From positions 4,926,162 to 4,990,161 of the forward strand of contig NZ_CP101655.1 in NCBI RefSeq assembly GCF_028830055.1: a DNA stretch of 64,000 bases, in the 5' to 3' direction. Source of the DNA: Pseudomonas serboccidentalis (GTDB lineage: Bacteria > Pseudomonadota > Gammaproteobacteria > Pseudomonadales > Pseudomonadaceae). The translations under genes and the position numbers were made by a program. The stretch's first letter is position 1; the number at the start of each line of letters is the position of its first letter. Of this stretch, positions 28,653-39,263 are shown piece after piece. The notes below the pieces were generated by a model that saw only the letters and a program-made list of their open reading frames with translations, was not told where the DNA came from and did not search any database.

Positions 28653-31600
28653 ATGAACACCGAAGCAATCGACTCCGACACTTTCCACGTCATAAAACCG
28701 GACACTCACTACCAGCCGCTGATCAATGCCATTCCGCTCTGGGTGCGCCAGGCCGCGCCCCACAGACGCTCGGCACTGCGCAACAGCACAGCGCTGCTGC
28801 CGACATCGCTCAAAGGCGCCACGGCGGATCAGCACGCCGAGATGAAATCGCTCATCGCCCGACACGCCGCCAGCCAGAACCGGCTGGACGAGGCGCTGAG
28901 CCGCCTGCAGAACCCTGGCGATTTCGCCGCGCCCTTGCTTGAAACCGCGATCCAGAAGCGCTTCGGGCTGACGCTCGATGTTCGCAATACCTGGCTGCGC
29001 CTCTACATTCCGGATCACCTGCCCTGGCTACGCATGAAATCGGGGGCCGCGCGCACCTGGACCGTGTCGTTGCTGGAGGGTGCACTGCACAACTTCGAAG
29101 TCTCCGAAACCGGACCGCAGGCCTTTGAACCCGCTTCAAGCTACATCTCGGCGCCAGGTCCAAACGAACAGTTCAGCACGCTGACGCACATTGCGGACAA
29201 GATGCCGATCACGGCGTTTACCCAACTGTGCCGCGAGCTGGACATCGGCCGGCAATACCGCGAGTACCTGGAAGACAATCTGGGCATCAGCAATCCGGTA
29301 GCGGCCGCGCTCCTCCGATCAAAAGCCCACGAGAGTCAGCGGGCTGCACTGACTACCGCCCTGCACATGGCGCAGATGCAAAAACTGCTGAGTGTCGACA
29401 GTCATCGGCAGATTCTCGACCTGCTCGACGCTAGAGCCGCCCCCGACCTGCACGGCCACGATCTGACCCTGCTGAATGCCCGTCTCACCGGCATCCTGTT
29501 GTTCGCCCCGGACCTGGAGCGCACAAGGGACGTGCAAAAAGTCGTGGTCTACCTGCCCGATGACCCGGCACACCCGATCAAGGAATATGCCTCGTCCGCC
29601 GCATTCGCCGAGGAGCTGACCCGCCGTTTGCGCGAGCCGGACTACCAGACGTTCTTCAGTCGTTTTATTGACCATGCCGACCGCGGGCAGTTTTTTGCGC
29701 AGTTGAACAACCAGCTCGCACCGCTGACCTGGCATCCCACACAGCGGGGGGACTCGCGTCCGTCCTGGCGGGAACAGCCCAATCCGCGCCCGTCGCTGCG
29801 AATCAACGCCACCGTTATTCAGGGCAACCTGCAGACGCATCTCTATCAACGCAAACTCGACAAGATACTTAACGATGCGCGGGTTCTCGCGGTCGCTACC
29901 GCAACCGTCGATCAGCAAGCACGCTGGGCGCTGTGGGACTCCTTCACTGAAATAGCCTCGACATTGCTGAACATCGCCGCGTTCATTGCGCTGCCCTTCG
30001 TACCGTTTCTGGGTGAGCTGATGCTGGCGTACACCGCCTACCAACTGCTCGACGACACCTTCGAAGGCGTCATCGACTGGGCCGAAGGCCAGGGCCGGGA
30101 AGCCATCGGACATTTCATCGGGGTGGTTGAATCGGCAGTACAACTGGGCACCTTCGCAGTGGGCGGAACCCTTGTTGTCGGCGAGCTCAGCGCACGCCTG
30201 CCAAACGCCAGCCGCCGCTTCTTCGAACGCTTCAATCCCGTGAAGCGCCCCAACGGCGATACCCGCTATTGGCTGCCTGACCTCAAGCCCTACGAACAGT
30301 CGATCAAGCCTCCTGCCCAGTCAACACCCGAGGCTTCGGGCCTGCATCAGCATCAGGGCAAAACACTGCTAGCCCTCGATGACACGTGCTATGCCGTCAC
30401 CCTGGACAGCCGCAACGGTCAATACCGCATCGAACATCCGAGCCGCCCCGAGGCCTATCAGCCGCGCCTGCAACACAACGACGCCGGCGCGTGGCAAACC
30501 GAACTGGATCAACCCCAGACCTGGAATCAAGCCACCCTGCTGCGCCGTAGCGGGCCAGATGTCCAGCGCGTGCCTGCGACCCAGCGCGATCGGTTGCTGC
30601 TGATCAGCGACTGCGATGAAAACGCCCTGCGAAAGGCGCACGTCAACCAGGAGCACCTGCCACCCCTGTTCGCCGACACCCTCAAGCGGTTCAACATTGA
30701 CGAGGACATTCAGACCTTCATCGACCAGATGAACAGCGACCACCCCGACGACTACCTGCAAGCCGACCTTCTGACCCAACTCGAACTGCTGCAAGAGAGC
30801 CGCCACTGGCCCAGAGGCAGGGGCTTGCGCCTGAGCGATGACGTTGGCACCCCACTCTGGCAAAGCAACCTTCGCGACCTGCCCGCGCTGGAGTTGGTGG
30901 TGACAAAACTTGAGGGCGGTGACCTGCTGAAAACTCTGTTGATGATGTTGCCGGACAGCGAAACCAAGGCCTTGATGGGCGAACCGTTCGGCGCCGCGGC
31001 TCCGCGCCTGGAAGCTCGAACCCGGCGTCTGAGGCAGACGCTGTCACAACTGGCGCGAGACAAACGGCAACACTTGTTCGATCAGCGCTATCGCCGCCTG
31101 GAACAGGGCGCCGACGCCCTGACGCAAAAGATCATGGACGCCGATTCACTGCCACGCAGCATCGCCCAGGCGTTGCTCGACGGCGCGACCGACACCGAGC
31201 GCCAGCAACTCAAGCGCGGAACGTTGTCACCGCGCCTGACCGAGCAGGCCTGGGAAGCCGGACTGCAGGTACGCCTGACGCGTGCCTACGAAGGCCTTGA
31301 ACTGCAATCGAACGCCAACAACGCCGATACGCAAATGCTCGCACTGCACACCCTGGAGCAGTTGCCCGGCTGGTCGGGACGACTGCGACTCGAAGTGCGC
31401 CACTACTCCCCCGACGGCTCACTGATCGACAGCGTCGGGGCTGCCGATGCACCGACACGCAAAATCATGGTTCTGCGCGCCGAGGGCGACCATCAGGCCT
31501 TTGACGATACCGGCGACGAGCTCAGCGGCGGCGAACCGTTTTACGATTGCCTGCTGCGCGCCATGCCTGACAGCGAACGCGCAGCCTTGAATCTGCGCAT

Positions 31601-33665
31601 CGGCGAAGGCGAGAAACTCAGGCTGTCGATCAGAGATCACGCCTTGGCTCGCGATGCTCTGCGTTCGCTTCTGGCACAACAGCCAAAATACAAACCCACT
31701 TATGACCCCACTGTCATGCGTCTGCTGGGTGGCACCGACGGCTACAACCACATGCCGCGCAATACCCCGAGCCTGTCGGAGCGAGCCGGCGTGTTGTTTC
31801 CCCAGCTGTCACCCGGCCAGCTCGAATCGTTCGTCGAACGATTGCAACGCCACCCCACCGGCCCCCGGGCGGAGCTGACCCGGATGATGAATCAATACAC
31901 GCAACTGCACAGCACCCTGAGTGCCTGGGGCGATGCGATCCCGCAACAATTCCCGAACACCGGGTTCGCGTTCACCCATGAACAGATCGTCGTCCAGCGC
32001 GCCATTCGCCTGCGCTTCATGCACGACCTGATCAATCTCTGGCGCATGCAGGAAACGATTCCGGACGCTGAGGAGTATTTCGTCGACTTCCGCTTTATCC
32101 AGCCCATCATTGGCGAGTTGCCGGTGCTCGACACCGAATTTTCCTGCGTCAGGCAACTCACTCTGGAAGGGCACCCTGCCACACGCGGCGTGCATGAATT
32201 CCTGCGCAGCTTTACCGGAATGCAGCGCATGGCATTACGCAATTTCAATCTGGGACGCTTGCCGGACAACCTCGCGCAGACCTCGCAGATTCAGGAGCTG
32301 ATCCTGAGCGAATGCGCCATCACCCTCACACCACAAAGCCACGTCGTGCTTGCGAACCTGACGCGGCTGACCACGCTGGACCTCTATAAAAATCCTCTGG
32401 AACTGGTACCCAGCGTCGAAAACATGCCGGCTCTGAACTACATCGACGTATCGCAAACCGGGATTTCCCGCTTTCCCGACGGGTTGCTGACCCGACCACT
32501 CCTGCGTACCGCCTTGCTCAATGGCAATACAATCGCTCAATTGCCCGCCGAGCTTCTTGAACTGCCGTCGGTCATTCAGGACGGGATCGATCTGGGAAAC
32601 AACCCGCTCGACACCACTGACCTTGAGCGCATCAAACAACACTTTCTCCACACCCTGGGAGACTTTGGCGTCTCTGCCGCCGATACCGACATTCAACGGG
32701 TACAAACGCTGTATCCACTGATGGATCGAGAGGAAGCCAGCCATTTTATTTATCTGTTGCCGGGCGACCTGGCCGAAGGACGCGAGGCGCTGACACGTCT
32801 GGAAGCCGAGCTCGCCACCCTTGAAAGCGAACTGGCAGCCTGGACAGCCGACGTCCCGGCGCTTCACCCGCGCAGTCAGCAACCGTTCACCGCCCAGCAG
32901 CTGCAAATTGAACACTTGAGCCGAGACGAGTTCAGGCAGCAGCTATTGCGCTGCTGGCGCCGGGAGGTCGAGTCGGATGATTTCAGTGACTTGATGCACC
33001 CAGGCTTCCAGCTGACTCTGGACACCCAGGTGACCGGCAACCTGCCCAGGGTGAAAGCCGACTTCAAGCATGTATCGCTGATGTTCCTGGAAAGCAGCCA
33101 CGGCCTTACCGGTGGCGTGCCGGGATTTCTGGAAAGTTTCCCGAATCTGAAGGCCCTGACCCTCCATCAGTTCGACCTCGACCACTTGCCTTCGGCGATT
33201 TTCACCATGGGCAAGTTACGCTCACTGAACCTGGCCGAGTGCACGATCAGCCTGTCGCAGGACACCGCACTGGAACTGGCCCAAATGAGTCAGTTGGAGT
33301 TCATCGACCTGAGCAACAACCCACTGATCCTCGCACCCGATGTCAGCCAGATGCCACAGCTGACAACCCTGTTGCTCGACAGCACTGGCATCAGCGAACT
33401 GCCAGCGGGTTTACGGCAGCTCAAGCATCTGGAGATGGTGGACTTGGGTAACAACGCGATCGTCGACGTGCCCCATGACATTCTGGAATGGCCACAGGAG
33501 TTCAGCGAAAACATCGACCTGCAAGGCAACCCCTTTTCACGGGCGAGCCTGCAACTGCTGATCAGCTACTTCAGGCTGACCAGCGTCGATTTTGGTATCG
33601 ATGCGGTGATCGAGAATGCGGAACTGGAAGTATCGTCTTCAGGTGATTCCGCCGTCGACGAGTGA
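28653..33665 (+). CDS. Giant DUF6543/dermonecrotic-like protein with two LRR blocks
   Basis: 1670 residues, no signal peptide. The N-terminal 430 residues match my picture of the DUF6543 (dermonecrotic-toxin-like) region of large Pseudomonas effectors. A hydrophobic stretch at about 437-510 (IAAFIALPFVPFLGELMLAY) could insert into membranes. Two homologous leucine-rich-repeat blocks lie at about 1168-1345 and 1474-1649, each preceded by a helical spacer. In relatives such LRRs usually lead into a NEL E3 ubiquitin ligase domain. Here the protein ends 20 residues after the second block, so that catalytic part is missing. Start chosen at ATG 28653; a TTG at 28647 is the alternative, and neither has a strong ribosome site. 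It probably acts on eukaryotic or bacterial cells, but the route of export is unknown. Confidence 0.85.
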   Translation: MNTEAIDSDTFHVIKPDTHYQPLINAIPLWVRQAAPHRRSALRNSTALLPTSLKGATADQHAEMKSLIARHAASQNRLDEALSRLQNPGDFAAPLLETAIQKRFGLTLDVRNTWLRLYIPDHLPWLRMKSGAARTWTVSLLEGALHNFEVSETGPQAFEPASSYISAPGPNEQFSTLTHIADKMPITAFTQLCRELDIGRQYREYLEDNLGISNPVAAALLRSKAHESQRAALTTALHMAQMQKLLSVDSHRQILDLLDARAAPDLHGHDLTLLNARLTGILLFAPDLERTRDVQKVVVYLPDDPAHPIKEYASSAAFAEELTRRLREPDYQTFFSRFIDHADRGQFFAQLNNQLAPLTWHPTQRGDSRPSWREQPNPRPSLRINATVIQGNLQTHLYQRKLDKILNDARVLAVATATVDQQARWALWDSFTEIASTLLNIAAFIALPFVPFLGELMLAYTAYQLLDDTFEGVIDWAEGQGREAIGHFIGVVESAVQLGTFAVGGTLVVGELSARLPNASRRFFERFNPVKRPNGDTRYWLPDLKPYEQSIKPPAQSTPEASGLHQHQGKTLLALDDTCYAVTLDSRNGQYRIEHPSRPEAYQPRLQHNDAGAWQTELDQPQTWNQATLLRRSGPDVQRVPATQRDRLLLISDCDENALRKAHVNQEHLPPLFADTLKRFNIDEDIQTFIDQMNSDHPDDYLQADLLTQLELLQESRHWPRGRGLRLSDDVGTPLWQSNLRDLPALELVVTKLEGGDLLKTLLMMLPDSETKALMGEPFGAAAPRLEARTRRLRQTLSQLARDKRQHLFDQRYRRLEQGADALTQKIMDADSLPRSIAQALLDGATDTERQQLKRGTLSPRLTEQAWEAGLQVRLTRAYEGLELQSNANNADTQMLALHTLEQLPGWSGRLRLEVRHYSPDGSLIDSVGAADAPTRKIMVLRAEGDHQAFDDTGDELSGGEPFYDCLLRAMPDSERAALNLRIGEGEKLRLSIRDHALARDALRSLLAQQPKYKPTYDPTVMRLLGGTDGYNHMPRNTPSLSERAGVLFPQLSPGQLESFVERLQRHPTGPRAELTRMMNQYTQLHSTLSAWGDAIPQQFPNTGFAFTHEQIVVQRAIRLRFMHDLINLWRMQETIPDAEEYFVDFRFIQPIIGELPVLDTEFSCVRQLTLEGHPATRGVHEFLRSFTGMQRMALRNFNLGRLPDNLAQTSQIQELILSECAITLTPQSHVVLANLTRLTTLDLYKNPLELVPSVENMPALNYIDVSQTGISRFPDGLLTRPLLRTALLNGNTIAQLPAELLELPSVIQDGIDLGNNPLDTTDLERIKQHFLHTLGDFGVSAADTDIQRVQTLYPLMDREEASHFIYLLPGDLAEGREALTRLEAELATLESELAAWTADVPALHPRSQQPFTAQQLQIEHLSRDEFRQQLLRCWRREVESDDFSDLMHPGFQLTLDTQVTGNLPRVKADFKHVSLMFLESSHGLTGGVPGFLESFPNLKALTLHQFDLDHLPSAIFTMGKLRSLNLAECTISLSQDTALELAQMSQLEFIDLSNNPLILAPDVSQMPQLTTLLLDSTGISELPAGLRQLKHLEMVDLGNNAIVDVPHDILEWPQEFSENIDLQGNPFSRASLQLLISYFRLTSVDFGIDAVIENAELEVSSSGDSAVDE

Positions 33666-33671
33666 CTGTGT

Positions 33672-34664
33672 TCAGCCGCGCTCGGGCGGCACCGACGAGA
33701 GCTCGAACGGACTGCTGCTGCGCCGCTGGTTGCGATCTTCCCGCGGCGTGGCACCGAAGAAGTTGCGGTAGGCGCTGGAGAAATGCGGCCCCGAAGAGAA
33801 ACCGCAGGACAGGCCGATCTGGATGATCGACTTGCTGGTTTGCATCAACATCTGCCGGGCCTTGTTCAGGCGCAGCTCCAGGTAGTACTGGCTCGGTACG
33901 CGGTTGAGGTATTGCTTGAAGATCCGCTCCAGTTGCCGACGGGACACGCACACGTGCTGGGCGATTTCGTCGGTGGTCAGTGGTTCTTCGATGTTGGCTT
34001 CCATCAGCAGCACCGCCTGGGTGAGCTTCGGATGGCTGGAGCCGAGACGATTCTGCAGCGGGATGCGCTGACGCTCGCCGCCCTCGCGAATGCGCTCGAC
34101 CACCAGCTCTTCGGAAACCGCACCGGCCAGTTCCGCACCGTGATCACGGGCCAGCACCGCCAGCAGCAGGTCGAGTACCGACATGCCGCCGCATGCGGTC
34201 AGGCGATCGCGATCCCAGTCGAACAGATGACTGGTGGCGATGACTTTCGGGAAACGTTCGGCGAAATCGTCCTGCCAGCGCCAGTGCACGGCGGCGCGGT
34301 AACCGTCGAGCAGACCGAGCTGCGCCAGCGGATACACACCGGCCGACAGACCACCGATCACACAACCGGCACGCACCAGCTGCTTGAGCGCGCTGCTGAG
34401 CGCCGGGGCCAGGGTGGTCGGCGGCTCGTCAGCGAGCAGGAACAGTTTCTGGAAGTTTTCGAGCTTGCCGGTCCACGCCTCGCCCGGCAGTTGCCAGGCG
34501 CCTTCGGCCGCAGTTTCTGTAACAGCTTCGGCCTGCAGGAACGCCAGTTCGTAAACCACCTCCGGGTGCACCCGCTGAGCAACACGCAAGGCCTCCTCCG
34601 CCAGCGCCAGCGTCAACGCTTTAGTGCTGGGCCAAATCAGGAAACCAATTCGATGGGCAGTCAT
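33672..34664 (-). CDS. argR: Arginine regulator ArgR (AraC/GlxA-like)
   Basis: 330 residues. An N-terminal DJ-1/PfpI-like domain (about 1-190, including AGCVIGGLSAGVYPLAQ) is followed by an AraC-type double helix-turn-helix (about 220-310, TTDEIAQHVCVSRRQLERIFKQYL). This is the Pseudomonas ArgR, unrelated to E. coli ArgR. It activates aot and aru and represses biosynthetic genes in response to arginine. Start at 34664 (MTAHRIGFL); an upstream in-frame ATG (34703) is less likely. Gene order aotJQMOP-argR supports the call. Its stop is only 6 bp from the end of the convergent LRR gene. Confidence 0.95.
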   Translation of the reverse strand: MTAHRIGFLIWPSTKALTLALAEEALRVAQRVHPEVVYELAFLQAEAVTETAAEGAWQLPGEAWTGKLENFQKLFLLADEPPTTLAPALSSALKQLVRAGCVIGGLSAGVYPLAQLGLLDGYRAAVHWRWQDDFAERFPKVIATSHLFDWDRDRLTACGGMSVLDLLLAVLARDHGAELAGAVSEELVVERIREGGERQRIPLQNRLGSSHPKLTQAVLLMEANIEEPLTTDEIAQHVCVSRRQLERIFKQYLNRVPSQYYLELRLNKARQMLMQTSKSIIQIGLSCGFSSGPHFSSAYRNFFGATPREDRNQRRSSSPFELSSVPPERG

Positions 34665-34757
34665 GGGCGGGCAATCCGAAACGAAGAACGGTGATGAAGG
34701 CATGGGCCAATGCTAGCCCGTAAATGAACGCAAATCTCGAAACCTGCGCAGCGCCCA

Positions 34758-34846
34758 CTGTAGGAGCTGTCGAGTGAAACGAGGCTGCGATCTTTTGATC
34801 TTCAAAAACAAGAGCAAAAGATCGCAGCCTTCGGCAGCTCCTACAG
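34758..34846. repeat. Pseudomonas inverted repeat, type A copy 2
   Basis: Same arms as the copy at 20367 (CTGTAGGAGCTG ... CAGCTCCTACAG), between aotP and argR. Confidence 0.85.
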
Positions 34847-34910
34847 GGGATCGGAGCCAACCTTCAGGCTGCGAAGCATGCACTATTCCGGTGCATATCG
34901 GCAGTTCTGA

Positions 34911-35675
34911 TTATTTCAAGCTACCCGACAGGAACTGCTGCAAACGCTCCGATTGCGGATTAACCAGCACTTCACGTGGGTTGCCGCTCTCTTCCACGAC
35001 ACCTTTGTGCAGGAACACCAACTGGTTCGACACTTCCCGGGCGAAGCCCATTTCGTGGGTCACCACGACCATGGTGCGGCCTTCCTGAGCGAGGGCCTGC
35101 ATGACTTTGAGCACGTCGCCGACCAGTTCCGGGTCGAGGGCCGAAGTCGGTTCGTCGAACAGCATTACTTCCGGTTCCATCGCCAGGGCACGGGCGATTG
35201 CCACACGCTGCTGCTCGCCACCGGACATGTGCCCCGGGAACGCATCTTTGCGATGGGCCACGCCGACCTTGTTCAGGTAGTGCTCGGCCTTCTCGCGCGC
35301 TTCGGCCTTGGACACGCCCAGCACGTGGACCGGCGCTTCCATGATGTTTTCCAGCGCAGTCATGTGCGACCACAGGTTGAAGTGCTGGAACACCATCGAC
35401 AGGCGCGAACGCATGCGCTGCAGCTGCTTCGGATCAGCGGCTTTCAGCGCGCCGTCCTTGTTCGCCACCAGTTTCAGCTCTTCGTTGTTGAGCAGGATCC
35501 TGCCCGCGTGCGGCTGCTCGAGCAGGTTGATGCAGCGCAGGAAAGTACTTTTGCCGGAGCCACTGGAGCCGATGATGCTGATCACATCGCCGGCTGCCGC
35601 TTTCAGGGACACGCCCTTGAGCACTTCGTGACTGCCATAGCGTTTATGCAGGTCTTGGACTTCAAGTTTGTACAT
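34911..35675 (-). CDS. aotP: Arginine/ornithine ABC transporter ATP-binding protein AotP
   Basis: 254 residues. Walker [10 protein letters not shown], signature [16 protein letters not shown] and Walker [12 protein letters not shown] are all present. It energises uptake by AotQ and AotM. Start at 35675 (MYKLEVQDL). It follows aotO at 27 bp. Confidence 0.95.
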   Translation of the reverse strand: MYKLEVQDLHKRYGSHEVLKGVSLKAAAGDVISIIGSSGSGKSTFLRCINLLEQPHAGRILLNNEELKLVANKDGALKAADPKQLQRMRSRLSMVFQHFNLWSHMTALENIMEAPVHVLGVSKAEAREKAEHYLNKVGVAHRKDAFPGHMSGGEQQRVAIARALAMEPEVMLFDEPTSALDPELVGDVLKVMQALAQEGRTMVVVTHEMGFAREVSNQLVFLHKGVVEESGNPREVLVNPQSERLQQFLSGSLK

Positions 35676-35702
35676 GCGGTCGGTTCTCACAAAAACAGTC
35701 AG

Positions 35703-36815
35703 TCAGTCGTTGAGCAAGCGCCCGTGACGCAGCGCTTCGCGCCCCGCCACCTTGGCCAGCCAGAAACCGGGTTGGGCATAGCGCAGCCGTTCAATGGCAA
35801 ACAGCACCCCGGAGGTACCAGCACACACCGTGCTGACCCGATCGGACACAGGATCGATCACTTCGAAAATCTCATCCCCGGCTTCGACCCACTCGCCGGG
35901 TTTACGCAAAAAGCTCACCACACCAGGGTGCGGTGCCAACAACAATTGAGTGCCTTCGAACGGCATGCCTTCACAGGCTTCGTGCGCCGGTTTCGGCCAC
36001 TCACCGGTGATCAGGCCCTGCTCGGCGAGGAACGCCAGAATGCCTTCGGCCCACGCCACCGCATCAGCGCGGTCGGTATTGGCCTGACCGCCCAGTTCGA
36101 CGGTGGTCGCCAGGCACGCCAGCGGAATCTGCGCGTCCGGGAACTGCCGCGACAGGCGCAGCCATGGCAACGAGCACGCTTCATCGAACGAGCTGCCGCC
36201 GGAGTCTTCCGCGAGCAAACCCACCTTCACATTCAAATGCGCCGCCAGAGAACGCCACTGCGGCCAATGCTGCGGCAGCGCATACATGTGCAGCGCGGCT
36301 TCAGTGTCGCAGTGCAAGTCCAGCACCACGTCAGCGGTGCAGGCATGGCTCAGCAAAACGCGCTGCATGCCTTGCAACTGGCTGCTCGCCTCGGGTAATG
36401 CCGCCAGATGATCAGCCATCGCCTGACGGATCAGGCGAATGTTGGCGTGCGGATCGTCACCGAGGCTGTCGGCCAGCGCCGCCGCAACCGGCGCACTCAG
36501 CTCGACGAAATCACGGTTGAAATTCTTGCCGCTGCCCGCCTCGAAACGCCCCTGATGATTGCCTTGCAGCAATTGGCCGAGGCCCAGCGGGTTGGCGACC
36601 GGCACCAGCTCGATCACACCGTTGAGCAAGCCTTGGGCTTCGAGTTCGCCGAGACGCTTTTTCAGCTCCCAGGCGGTGCGCATGCCCGGCAATTCGTCAG
36701 CGTGCAGGCTGGCCTGGATGTAGGCCTTGCGCTCGCCTTGTCCGAAACGGAACACGGAAATCTTGCGCTCGCTGCCCAGGTGGCTCCACGGCAATACGTG
36801 GTCGATGCGTTCCAT
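35703..36815 (-). CDS. aotO: AotO, succinylglutamate desuccinylase/aspartoacylase family
   Basis: 370 residues. The zinc-ligand pattern ASLHADELPGM (His, Glu) and a later His in LDLHCDTEAALHMY match the AstE/aspartoacylase family. It lies in the aot operon between aotM and aotP, as in P. aeruginosa, where it is not required for transport. The substrate is unknown. Confidence 0.85.
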   Translation of the reverse strand: MERIDHVLPWSHLGSERKISVFRFGQGERKAYIQASLHADELPGMRTAWELKKRLGELEAQGLLNGVIELVPVANPLGLGQLLQGNHQGRFEAGSGKNFNRDFVELSAPVAAALADSLGDDPHANIRLIRQAMADHLAALPEASSQLQGMQRVLLSHACTADVVLDLHCDTEAALHMYALPQHWPQWRSLAAHLNVKVGLLAEDSGGSSFDEACSLPWLRLSRQFPDAQIPLACLATTVELGGQANTDRADAVAWAEGILAFLAEQGLITGEWPKPAHEACEGMPFEGTQLLLAPHPGVVSFLRKPGEWVEAGDEIFEVIDPVSDRVSTVCAGTSGVLFAIERLRYAQPGFWLAKVAGREALRHGRLLND

Positions 36816-36816
36816 A

Positions 36817-37515
36817 TCAGTGCTTCCGCGGGGCCAGGTAGCTCAACCAGCGACGCTCGGCCAGCTTGAACAGCTTCACCAGAATGAAGGTCAGGCACAG
36901 GTAGAACAGGCCGGCGGTGATGTACGCCTCGAACGGCAAGTAGTACTGCGCGTTGACGGTACGGGCCGCACCGGTGATGTCGATCAGGGTCACGATGGAC
37001 GCCAGACTGGTGGTCTGCAGCATCATGATCACTTCGTTGCTGTACTGCGGCAGCGCCCGGCGCAGGGCCGATGGCAACAGGATGCGCTTGTACATCTTGA
37101 AGCGCGACATGCCCATGGCCTTGGCGGCTTCGATCTCGCCGTTCGGCGTGGCCTTCAGGCTGCCGGCGATGATTTCGGCGGTGTAGGCGCTGGTGTTGAT
37201 CGCGAACGCCAGGCACGCACAGAACGTCGCGCTGGACAGCCACGGCCAGAGGAAGCTTTCCCGCACTGCTTCGAACTGGGCCAGACCGTAGTAGATCAAA
37301 AACAGCTGCACCAGCATCGGTGTACCGCGGATCACATAGGTGAAGAGCCACGCAATGCCGTTGACCGCTGCGTTCTTGGAAACGCGCATCAGGCCCAGCG
37401 GCAATGCCGCCAGCAGACCGAACAACAGCGACAGCGCGAGCAGTTTGAGAGTGGTCAGCAGCCCGCCGAGGTACAGCGGCATGGCCTCCCAAATGACGTT
37501 GTAGTCGAAGATCAT
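36817..37515 (-). CDS. aotM: Arginine/ornithine ABC permease AotM
   Basis: 232 residues of the polar amino-acid permease family (HisM/GlnP type), with about five membrane helices and the EAA loop EAAKAMGMSRFKMYKRILLP. It overlaps aotQ by 4 bases and forms the heteromeric inner-membrane channel. Confidence 0.94.
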   Translation of the reverse strand: MIFDYNVIWEAMPLYLGGLLTTLKLLALSLLFGLLAALPLGLMRVSKNAAVNGIAWLFTYVIRGTPMLVQLFLIYYGLAQFEAVRESFLWPWLSSATFCACLAFAINTSAYTAEIIAGSLKATPNGEIEAAKAMGMSRFKMYKRILLPSALRRALPQYSNEVIMMLQTTSLASIVTLIDITGAARTVNAQYYLPFEAYITAGLFYLCLTFILVKLFKLAERRWLSYLAPRKH

Positions 37516-38201
37516 AGATCAGCCGCCCTTACGCCTACCGAGTAGCGCTTCTCAAGGTGACGCAGCGCCAGCAACGAGACACTGGTGATCACCAGGTACA
37601 TCGCCGCCACTGCGAGGAAGAAGGTGAAAGGCTCGCGAGTGGCATCCGCCGCCTGCTTGGCCTTGAACATCATGTCCTGCAGACCGACCACCGAAATCAG
37701 CGCGGTCGCCTTGGTCAGCACCAGCCAGTTGTTGGTGAAGCCGGGAATCGCCAGGCGAATCATCTGCGGCACCATCACCCGGAAGAACACCTGAAAACTG
37801 CTCATGCCATACGCCATGCCGGCTTCGGCCTGGCCCTTGGGGATCGCCATGAACGCGCCACGGAAGGTTTCCGACAGGTACGCACCGAAGATGAAACCGA
37901 GGGTGCCGATACCGGCGGCCAGCGGGTTCAGGTCGATGTAGTCGTCATAGCCGAGCATCGGGGCGACGCGGTTGAGCAGGTCCTGACCGCCGTAGAAAAT
38001 CAGCAGGATCAGCACCAGGTCGGGGATCCCGCGGATCACCGTGGAATACAGATCGCCCAGCCACGCCAGCCAACGAATCGGCGACAGGCGCAACGCGACC
38101 CCGATCAGCCCGAGAACGATGGCCAGGGCCATGGACGACAAGGCGAGCTGAAGCGTCAGCCATGCGCCATCGAGGATGACAGCCCCGTAGCCTTTCAACA
38201 T
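37512..38201 (-). CDS. aotQ: Arginine/ornithine ABC permease AotQ
   Basis: 229 residues, about five membrane helices, EAA loop AEAGMAYGMSSFQVFFRVMVP. Pairs with AotM. Confidence 0.94.
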   Translation of the reverse strand: MLKGYGAVILDGAWLTLQLALSSMALAIVLGLIGVALRLSPIRWLAWLGDLYSTVIRGIPDLVLILLIFYGGQDLLNRVAPMLGYDDYIDLNPLAAGIGTLGFIFGAYLSETFRGAFMAIPKGQAEAGMAYGMSSFQVFFRVMVPQMIRLAIPGFTNNWLVLTKATALISVVGLQDMMFKAKQAADATREPFTFFLAVAAMYLVITSVSLLALRHLEKRYSVGVRAADL

Positions 38202-38291
38202 GATTCAGGTCCTCGAAAGTTGGGATGAAAAAATGGCGCAAACCGCAGAGACCTGTTGCTTGCGCCATTTCTGACTTGTCGCAGAGACGTG

Positions 38292-39065
38292 TTACTTGCC
38301 GTAGATATCGAAGGCGAAGTATTTGTCCTGGATGGCTTTGTATTTGCCGTTTTCGCGGATGGCCGCGATGGCGGAGTTGATCTTGTCTTTCAGCGCGTCG
38401 CCTTTGCGCACAGCGATGCCCACGCCGTCGCCGAAGTATTTGACGTCGGTGAACTGCGGGCCAACGAAGGCGAAGCCTTTGCCGGAATCGGTGTTCAGGA
38501 AGCCGTCCTGCAGCAGGGTGGCGTCAGCCACGGTACCGTCGAGGCGACCGGCGGCCACGTCGAGGTAAATTTCGTTCTGCGAGCCGTATGGCTTGATCTC
38601 GGCACCCAGCGGGGCCAGGACTTCGCGGGCGAAACGCTCGTGGATCGAACCACGTTGCACGCCGATGTTCTTGCCCTTGAGCTCAGACAGGTTGTCGCTG
38701 ACAACGGTGCCCTGCTTCATGACCAGACGCGCCGGAGTGTTGTAGTACTTGTTGGTGAAGTCCACGGACTTCTTGCGGTCTTCAGTGATCGACATGGACG
38801 ACAGGATCGCGTCGATCTTGCGCACTTTGAGTGCCGGGATCAGACCGTCGAACTCTTGCTCGACCCACACGCACTTGACCTGCATCTGCTCGCACAGGGC
38901 GTTGCCGATGTCGTAGTCGAAACCAACGATGCTGCCGTCCGGCGCTTTGGAAGCGAACGGAGGGTAAGCCGCTTCGATACCGATCTTCAGAGGTTTTTCA
39001 TCAGCGAAGGAATTCAGCGACAGCACGGACAGTGCCAGGGCGCCAAGCAGCACAAGTTTCTTCAT
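38292..39065 (-). CDS. aotJ: Periplasmic arginine/ornithine-binding protein AotJ
   Basis: 257 residues. A signal peptide (about 1-21, [18 protein letters not shown]) is followed by the type II binding-protein fold beginning [19 protein letters not shown]. First gene of the aot operon; upstream lies an ArgR-like half site (39248-39263). Confidence 0.95.
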   Translation of the reverse strand: MKKLVLLGALALSVLSLNSFADEKPLKIGIEAAYPPFASKAPDGSIVGFDYDIGNALCEQMQVKCVWVEQEFDGLIPALKVRKIDAILSSMSITEDRKKSVDFTNKYYNTPARLVMKQGTVVSDNLSELKGKNIGVQRGSIHERFAREVLAPLGAEIKPYGSQNEIYLDVAAGRLDGTVADATLLQDGFLNTDSGKGFAFVGPQFTDVKYFGDGVGIAVRKGDALKDKINSAIAAIRENGKYKAIQDKYFAFDIYGK

Positions 39066-39247
39066 CTTGGGACTCCATCGGTAAAGGGCAAAAACGGCAG
39101 AGTGAGCGACAGCCCAATATGCGAATGGGTGAATCGGAAAAGCGGCGCAGCATCGGTGGGAAATTTCCCATTGAAACCACCAGGGGTTTCAACGTCAGCC
39201 ACGATGAGCGAGTGATCGGCATTCTAACGACAGGCCCGAAGCCGATA

Positions 39248-39263
39248 TTTCTTCAATGCGACA
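39248..39263 (-). promoter_or_regulatory. ArgR-like half site upstream of aotJ
   Basis: TGTCGC-N8-AA on the leftward strand, about 185 bp before the aotJ start. The same pattern lies before aruC. Confidence 0.5.
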
